From: Bacillota bacterium
GTDB taxonomy: Bacteria; Bacillota; Sulfobacillia; JAUYEG01
DNA: 64,000 nt
Assembly (NCBI GenBank): GCA_030691505.1
Contig: JAUYEG010000063.1
Location: 1-64,000, forward strand
Direction: 5' to 3'
A program made the translations under genes and the position numbers. Under the pieces are notes generated by a model that ran no database searches, had not been told where the DNA came from, and was given only the letters and a program-made list of their open reading frames with translations. Below, one piece after another: positions 58,796-64,000 of this stretch. How positions within the stretch are numbered: the first letter of the stretch is position 1; the number at the start of each line of letters is the position of its first letter.

Positions 58796-60943
58796 CTAAT
58801 CCTGCCTGTCAGGCGCTCCGCTGCCAGGTTTGCTGCATTGCTTGATCCGTACCATGCAGTCGTAGTAGACCGCGCCCAACCCGATATCGCTGAGCCCCGC
58901 GGACGTTAGTATGTTTGCCGATGCAGGCAACTCCCCGTCGCCGCCCAATCCACCTCCGCCGAGAATCATGGCCACGTCGTCACGCCACGGGTCGGGCTCG
59001 CATCTGACCACCGCTGGCAGTTCGCCTGCCCGTGAGACCACGCGGCAGTGGCCTCCGTCGGTTACGCCCGCGGCTGCCGCCGCACGGGCGCTGACGTGCA
59101 CCTCCGGCACCCGCCCGGAGCCCGCGCAGCCGCCACCGCTCCGCCCCTCGTCCGCGGCGCCGCGTCGCGCGTGCTGAAACTGCGAATGCAGCGTAAGCCG
59201 GTGCTGCGGCGAGATCAGCCACAGCGGCCACGAGCCGCCGGCCTCTTCCGGTGTTTCCTCGACATGCCCGCCGCCTCCCGGCATCGCCGCCCGGGCGTGG
59301 CCGTACCGGACCCCCTGGGCGGGCTCACCCGGGAAATGATACAGGCCGTCTTTCGTCGCAAAGACCCCATCCGCCCACGGCACTGCCTTGGCCAGCGGGT
59401 TGCGAAACCATGAGCCGCGGTGGGCCTCGCCGATGGCGTGGGGTGCCAGCGGGGCGAGAGCGTCCCGGATCCAGGCGGCCGCGGGGCGATCGATCCAATC
59501 CCCAAGCCCGAGCCGCCGGGCAAGCTCCGACCATATGGCCCGCTCGCTCCGCACACCCGCCGGCGCGCTAACCGCACCAAGCGACCACATCGGATATTCA
59601 TGCCAGTATCCGGCAAAGAAGTCCTCTTCCTCCAACCCGCTGGCGCAGGGCAAGACGACGTCCGCCAGGCGGGCGGTATCGGTGATCACAAGGTCAAGAA
59701 CGACCTTAAACGGCACACTCGCCAGCGCCCGCGCCGCCTGACCCGCATCCGGAAGCTGGGCCGCGGGGTTTGACCGCTCGATGACGGCCACTGCCACCGG
59801 GGGATCGGCAAGCAAACCAAGCTGGGTGGCAATCAAAGCTCTGGGCAGCCTGCGGCCGGTACCGCCGCCTGTCCGCAAATGGGGTGCCCGCCCGGCCCCC
59901 ATGCCCGGCCCCGGCTCCAGCTGCGCAACAGAGAGCACGCCGAGCCCAGACCCGAAGTTTGCATAGCTTACCCCGCCGCCGCTGATTCCGGTGTTCCCCG
60001 CGACCGCGGCCAGAGCATCGATGGCCCGGACGTTCCACCCCCCGTGCCGGTGGCGCTGCATTCCGTATCCCATCAGGATGGCGCCTGGATGGTGTGTGGA
60101 GTACATCTCGGCTAGCGCCGTCCACTCGGCCTCCGCAATGCCGGTTGCCAGCCGTACCTCGTCGGCCCCGAGAGCCAGCGCAGCACGGGCGTACTCATCG
60201 AAACCGCTGGTCCTGCGTGATAGAAAACCGCCGGCGGCTCTGCCGCCGCGGATGAGCGCAGCGGTCATGGCCATCGCCAGCAAGCCGTCGCTGCCCGGTC
60301 GCGGGGCCAGATGCCAGTCGGCGTGGCGCGCCGTCTCAGTCGGCAATGGGTCTATGACCACGAGCCGTGCGCCCCTGGCCCGAGCCCTGGCCAAGAACGG
60401 CAACAGGTGAGGGTTGGTGTGCCAGGGATTGCGGCGCCACCAGATGATGATCAGCCGCGAAAATTCGACGTCGGACGGGGCGTGAGCCAGTATGCCGCCG
60501 AAGTCCTCGGTGTGGGCCGCCAGGCCGGCCGGCCAGCACAGGCTGCCCGACACGGTGGTGACTTCACCAAGAAGCCCGAAGAGGCGTCTTCCGAGGTCCT
60601 TGAGGAGCCCCGTTCCCCCGGAATCGTGGTAGTGAAGGATGCTCTCGGGGCCGAACCGGTCCAGCGCATCACGTAGCCTCCCGGCCACGAGGTCGAGGGC
60701 ATCGTCCCATGTGGCTGGCTCCAACCCGCCGCCGCGCCTGACAAGGGGCGTCAGGAGCCGGCGTGGGGAGCTGAGCCTTTCTGCCTGGAGTCTTGCCTTG
60801 GGGCAGGCAACACCGCGGGTGATGGGGTGGTCCGGGTCTCCCCGCACCCCTCTGACGCGGTCGCCGTCCACCGCAAAAAGCAGGCTGCAGGAGTCAAAGC
60901 AACTCAGCGGGCACGCGCAGCGTCGCTCCTCAGCGCCCACCAA
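58796..60943 (-). CDS. Molybdopterin oxidoreductase, unknown substrate
   Basis: DMSO-reductase superfamily catalytic subunit, 715 aa, TTG 60943 or GTG 60940. A [4Fe-4S] site is formed by Cys11, 15, 19 and 47 (CPLSCFDSC...VACPKAR). The metal-ligand region reads TVSGSLCWPAGLAAHTEDFG, where neither a clear Ser nor Sec is in the usual spot; a Cys is nearby. LIIIWWRRNPWHTNPHLLPF, ARLVVIDPLPTETARHADWH, and the C-terminal dinucleotide-binding domain are present. No iron-sulfur or membrane subunit lies beside it, and there is no Tat signal, so it is a soluble orphan. Stop and neighbouring starts overlap loosely. Confidence 0.82.
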   Translation of the reverse strand: MVGAEERRCACPLSCFDSCSLLFAVDGDRVRGVRGDPDHPITRGVACPKARLQAERLSSPRRLLTPLVRRGGGLEPATWDDALDLVAGRLRDALDRFGPESILHYHDSGGTGLLKDLGRRLFGLLGEVTTVSGSLCWPAGLAAHTEDFGGILAHAPSDVEFSRLIIIWWRRNPWHTNPHLLPFLARARARGARLVVIDPLPTETARHADWHLAPRPGSDGLLAMAMTAALIRGGRAAGGFLSRRTSGFDEYARAALALGADEVRLATGIAEAEWTALAEMYSTHHPGAILMGYGMQRHRHGGWNVRAIDALAAVAGNTGISGGGVSYANFGSGLGVLSVAQLEPGPGMGAGRAPHLRTGGGTGRRLPRALIATQLGLLADPPVAVAVIERSNPAAQLPDAGQAARALASVPFKVVLDLVITDTARLADVVLPCASGLEEEDFFAGYWHEYPMWSLGAVSAPAGVRSERAIWSELARRLGLGDWIDRPAAAWIRDALAPLAPHAIGEAHRGSWFRNPLAKAVPWADGVFATKDGLYHFPGEPAQGVRYGHARAAMPGGGGHVEETPEEAGGSWPLWLISPQHRLTLHSQFQHARRGAADEGRSGGGCAGSGRVPEVHVSARAAAAAGVTDGGHCRVVSRAGELPAVVRCEPDPWRDDVAMILGGGGLGGDGELPASANILTSAGLSDIGLGAVYYDCMVRIKQCSKPGSGAPDRQD

Positions 60944-60999
60944 GCGACCCCCGATCCGTGCGCAGCGCTACCGGCACCACAGGTATCTTCGGTTCGGGT

Positions 61000-61431
61000 T
61001 CAGCGACCGTAATCCTGTTCCGGCCGGCAAGCCGCGGCTGGCACGCCGCAGGCGCCGTCTGCGCACACCGGCTCAAGGCGTAGCTGGTCGCCGCAAGCAG
61101 TACCTGTCCCGGCGATCGTCCCGGCCGGCAGTTCGAGGCACGAGAACGCCCCGGCGACCGGAATCGCCGTGCGCCAGGGCGCGAGCGACGGGTGGCATGC
61201 CACGACGATATGTTTTCTGTCCAGAAAGAGAATGTCGATGGGATAGCGCATGCCCATCGTGTGCACGCCATTGGCCGGCACCAGCCAGAGGCCTTCACCT
61301 TGTTTCAGAGGCGGACCGATGAGGAGTCCGGCCAGCCTGGACGCAAACGAATCGGCAATGCGCGCCTTCTGGGCGAGACCTGTCCCGCGCGAGCTGTTGA
61401 CAAGCCCGACGAGCCGCGAGCTAACTTGCAC
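61000..61431 (-). CDS. DUF192 (UPF0127) protein
   Basis: 143 aa, GTG 61431 right after GGAGGTGTTCC. ARIADSFASRLAGLLIGPPL, GLWLVPANGVHTMGMRYPID and ILFLDRKHIVVACHPSLAPW are the DUF192 core. The last ~30 residues are cysteine-containing and family-unusual (CGDQLRLEPVCADGACGVPA). It overlaps the end of tadC of the second cluster by 11 bp and so is translated with it. The function is unknown, and no signal peptide is evident. Confidence 0.85.
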   Translation of the reverse strand: MQVSSRLVGLVNSSRGTGLAQKARIADSFASRLAGLLIGPPLKQGEGLWLVPANGVHTMGMRYPIDILFLDRKHIVVACHPSLAPWRTAIPVAGAFSCLELPAGTIAGTGTACGDQLRLEPVCADGACGVPAAACRPEQDYGR

Positions 61432-62344
61432 GGAACACCTCCATCAGGTGCACCGCAAGCGGCGCGAATAGAACGATGAAGATCGTCGGCAGGATGAAGA
61501 AGACCAGCGGGAAGAGCATCTTGATGGGCATCTTCATCGCCCGTTCCTGGGCCCGCTGCCTCCGCCGGTAGCGCATCTGATCGGCCTGGATGCGCAGCAC
61601 CTGCGCGAGGCTGACCCCAAGCTGCTCCGCCTGGATCAGCGAGGCGACGAAGGTCTTCATATCTTCGAGGTCGGCCCGCCGGCTGAGCCCCCGCAAGGCC
61701 TCGACCCGGGGCCGCCCCAGCTTGACCTCCTTGATATACTCCTGGAACTCCTCGCCCACCGGCCCCTTGAACTTCTCCGCCACCTTCTGAATCGCCGCGT
61801 CGAAACCGAGTCCGGCCTCAACCGAGATGGTGAGCAGGTCGAGCACATCGGGAAGGCCGTGTTCGATCGCTTGGCGCCGCTTGTTGACCTTCCCCCCGAG
61901 CCACAGGTCGGGGAGGACGTATCCGGCGAAGGTGAAACCGATCACGGTCGCCATGTTCCGCCCGACGCTCGTCCCCTGCCCCACCATGGCCATCAGCACA
62001 CCGAACACAAGCATGACCGTGAGCAGGAGGAACCGGACCGCGAACAGCGAGCCAACCTCCATGGGCCGGCCGGCCCGAAGCAGCTTGTCCTCCGCCCTCC
62101 GGCGCACGCTCACCGGCGCAAACCGCAGCAGCTGGGACCGCAGCGAGGCTACGGCCGGGCCCAGGACACGCTGGCTAAAGGGCTGCGCGAGTTCCTGGTC
62201 TTCCAGCGCCAGAGGATCCTGGCGTCCGGGACGCACCGCGCTGACCCGCCGGTTGACCGCCCGCTCGCGCGCCGAAGGACCAAAGACCAGACTGGCCAAA
62301 GCCGCCACGCTTCCAAAGATAAGCACCAGGAAAAGCCTCTCCAC
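61421..62344 (-). CDS. Tad pilus platform protein TadC (second cluster)
   Basis: 307 aa from GTG 62344. GspF-like: transmembrane segments at about residues 3-20, 103-122, 130-146 and 276-296; the soluble part has AIEHGLPDVLDLLTISVEAG and LGVSLAQVLRIQADQMRYRR. A closer match to canonical TadC than the first-cluster copy. Lies 39 bp after tadB and overlaps the DUF192 gene. Confidence 0.9.
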   Translation of the reverse strand: MERLFLVLIFGSVAALASLVFGPSARERAVNRRVSAVRPGRQDPLALEDQELAQPFSQRVLGPAVASLRSQLLRFAPVSVRRRAEDKLLRAGRPMEVGSLFAVRFLLLTVMLVFGVLMAMVGQGTSVGRNMATVIGFTFAGYVLPDLWLGGKVNKRRQAIEHGLPDVLDLLTISVEAGLGFDAAIQKVAEKFKGPVGEEFQEYIKEVKLGRPRVEALRGLSRRADLEDMKTFVASLIQAEQLGVSLAQVLRIQADQMRYRRRQRAQERAMKMPIKMLFPLVFFILPTIFIVLFAPLAVHLMEVFRAS

Positions 62345-62383
62345 GTCTCTGCCCCTCCCCTTGCGGGCTCGGCGGGCCCGGGC

Positions 62384-63385
62384 CTAGAACTTGACGTTCA
62401 CGATCCGCGAGATGACGAAAAGCCCCAGTATCTGCATCACGAGCGCAACGCCCATCGCGGCCCACCCCATGGGATGAGTGTAGAGGGGACGCATGAACTC
62501 GGGATTGATTGCGCTGACCAGAAAGACCAGGGCGATGGGAATACCCGCCACAACCCAGCCGGAGAGCCGCCCCGAGGCGGTGAGCGTTCCGATTTCGGCC
62601 GCCAGGCGCGCACGCTCACGAATTGTGCTGGTGATGTTGTCCAGCACCTCGGAGAGGTTTCCACCTATTTGCCGTTGGGTGAGGATGGCCGTGATCGCCA
62701 GGTCGAGGTGGTCGCTCTGGACCCGCTGGGCGAGGTTCTCCAGGGCCGTTTCGACGGGGATGTTCACGCGCGTCTCACGCAGGACAAACTCAAACTCCCG
62801 CGAGATCGGCATTGGCATTTCCTTGGCCACCACGTCCATGGCCTGCAGAAAGGAGTAGCCTGAACGAAGCGAGTTGCTAACCAGAGTAAGTGAGTCCGCC
62901 AGCTGCGCATCGAGGGCCTTGCGGCGCCTGCCCAATCTCATCGTCAGGTACAGGAACGGGCCGGCGATCCCCCCCAGACCCAGGGTGATCGACAACACCG
63001 CCCGGTTGGCCACCCAACCGGTCAACAGCCCAAAGGCCCCGGCTCCCGCGGACAGAAGGACAAACTCCGCTACCTGCAGCTTGAGATCGGCCCTGCGCAG
63101 GCGGACAGCAAGCCGGCCCCCGAGCCGCCGACCGGCCATCCGGTCGCTGACCCGGCCCAGGGGGGAGCGCTTCCTGAGCTTGCCGGCTGGTGCGCCGCTT
63201 TCTTCCTCCCGGCCGGGTTCGATTTCGGCGAGGATGTCGGCAACCTTGCTGGGCTGCCGGGTGCTGCGGAGAACTTTGGTAATACGCCGGTCCACGTGTG
63301 CGTACGGGCGCTCCACCATCGTCGCCGCCGCAAGCGTCACTCCCAGAACAACAAGAAAGACAACCGCGAGGAGCCCGTAAGACAA
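62384..63385 (-). CDS. Tad pilus platform protein TadB (second cluster)
   Basis: 333 aa from TTG 63385 after GAGGGGG. GspF-like domain with [20 protein letters not shown] and [20 protein letters not shown]. Hydrophobic segments lie at about residues 5-22, 108-147 and 275-330. It is encoded directly after tadA and before tadC; together they form a minimal motor-platform set. Confidence 0.9.
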   Translation of the reverse strand: MSYGLLAVVFLVVLGVTLAAATMVERPYAHVDRRITKVLRSTRQPSKVADILAEIEPGREEESGAPAGKLRKRSPLGRVSDRMAGRRLGGRLAVRLRRADLKLQVAEFVLLSAGAGAFGLLTGWVANRAVLSITLGLGGIAGPFLYLTMRLGRRRKALDAQLADSLTLVSNSLRSGYSFLQAMDVVAKEMPMPISREFEFVLRETRVNIPVETALENLAQRVQSDHLDLAITAILTQRQIGGNLSEVLDNITSTIRERARLAAEIGTLTASGRLSGWVVAGIPIALVFLVSAINPEFMRPLYTHPMGWAAMGVALVMQILGLFVISRIVNVKF

Positions 63386-63389
63386 CTGC

Positions 63390-64000
63390 CTACCCCCTCT
63401 GCGCCACCCGGGACGTGCCCGAGGCGAACCTCTCCCGCGCGTTCATTGGCTCGGGCGCGGCCTCAATAGTCGAGAAGATATCCTGGGGCAGCACCACACC
63501 CGACATCTCCAGGCGGTCGATGAACCCGGGGACGACCCCCGTGGGCCGGAAACTGCCGAGGACTTTCCCGTCCGCGCTGAAACCGGTTTGCTTGAACAGG
63601 AAAATGTCCTGGAGGAGGATCACGTCTCCCTCCATCCCCTGCACCTCGGTGATGTGCGTGATCTTGCGCGATCCGTCCTTGAGCCGGCTCTGCTGGACGA
63701 TGAGGTCAACCGCCGCCGCGACCTGCTCTCTGATTGCCTTCACCGGCAGATCCACGCCGGCCATGAGCACCATTGTCTCGAGACGGGCCAGCATGTCCCG
63801 CGGGGCATTGGCATGGCCGGTGGTGAGGCTCCCGTCGTGTCCGGTGTTCATCGCCTGGAGCATATCTAGCGCCTCCCCGCTGCGCACCTCACCGACGACG
63901 ATGCGGTTGGGGCGCATCCGGAGCGCGTTGCGGACCAGCTGGCGCACGGTGATCTCGCCACGACCCTCAAGGTTTTGCGGCCGGGTTTCCAGCGACACGA
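63390..64000 (-). CDS. Tad pilus secretion ATPase TadA (second cluster), partial
   Basis: C-terminal ~200 residues only; the gene continues past the right edge. [20 protein letters not shown], the Walker B region [19 protein letters not shown], the His box [20 protein letters not shown] and the C-terminal [20 protein letters not shown] are all present. These match TadA/CpaF better than GspE. It differs clearly from the first-cluster TadA, so the two are not recent duplicates. It runs 5 bp before tadB. Confidence 0.92.
   Translation of the reverse strand, partial: VSLETRPQNLEGRGEITVRQLVRNALRMRPNRIVVGEVRSGEALDMLQAMNTGHDGSLTTGHANAPRDMLARLETMVLMAGVDLPVKAIREQVAAAVDLIVQQSRLKDGSRKITHITEVQGMEGDVILLQDIFLFKQTGFSADGKVLGSFRPTGVVPGFIDRLEMSGVVLPQDIFSTIEAAPEPMNARERFASGTSRVAQRG

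Noticed and set aside
1-64000. tRNA or rRNA genes
   Set aside because: No T-loop motif with matching acceptor arms and no rRNA-like stretch was noticed on either strand. A tRNAscan-SE and Infernal run would settle it.

Overview
The window looks like chromosome from a high-GC, endospore-forming, anaerobic member of the Clostridia (Peptococcaceae or Thermoanaerobacterales-like). The basis is a complete spoIIIAA-AH operon, CotF-type spore coat genes, Asp23/AmaP genes, a Firmicutes glycine riboswitch, molybdopterin and formate dehydrogenases, Shine-Dalgarno-led TTG/GTG starts, and mostly 65% or higher GC. No rRNA, tRNA or CRISPR array was recognised. The assignment is inference from gene content; no search was run.

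Layout. 1-7.4 kb: a visibly lower-GC block holding fdhA-nfnA-nfnB, flanked by decayed mobile DNA (a DUF1670-like remnant, an IS1182-type transposase remnant, a deleted IS21 istAB). The IS21 remnant is fused to the first ~74 codons of a second, high-GC nfnA. 7.5-14.9 kb: the sporulation channel operon spoIIIAA-AH followed by asp23, amaP, a DUF2273 gene and nusB, with a possible sigma-E promoter in front and an 11-bp x 9 tandem repeat between spoIIIAB and spoIIIAC. 15-17.5 kb: a CD1247-type zinc-ribbon protein, efp and an Xaa-Pro peptidase. 17.6-26.8 kb: one long glycine cleavage operon, gcvT-gcvH-gcvPA-gcvPB, two radical SAM genes, lipM and lpdA, behind a promoter and tandem glycine riboswitch with a recognisable terminator. 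The two radical SAM genes look like the split lipoyl synthase LipS1/LipS2 rather than LipA, so the operon appears to carry both the enzyme complex and the assembly of its lipoyl cofactor.

26.8-32.1 kb: forward-strand genes of unknown function, ending in a four-gene membrane-protein operon (29.2-32.1 kb) bounded by two strong hairpins. It is the best candidate here for an undescribed system. 32.1-41.4 kb: two small spore-coat-like genes, an M20 amidohydrolase, hisH-hisF, a UPF0104 membrane protein, yhaM, argGH and an iron-sulfur flavoprotein. 41.4-46.3 kb: a polysaccharide or cell-surface glycan cluster (membrane glycosyltransferase-like protein, priming sugar transferase, NAD-dependent epimerase, GT4). 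46.3-46.8 kb: a gene-free stretch rich in hairpins. 46.8-48.6 kb: an AstE/aspartoacylase-like hydrolase and a HAD phosphatase.

48.7-54.9 kb: a tad/flp pilus operon (cpaB, cpaE, tadA, tadB, tadC, flp, tadE, tadG-like) facing two divergent genes for secreted SLH-like proteins (55.1-57.3 kb). 57.5-61.4 kb: threonine synthase, an orphan molybdopterin oxidoreductase and a DUF192 protein. 61.4-64 kb: a second tadA-tadB-tadC set, with tadA running off the right edge. The second set lacks a pilin gene inside the window.
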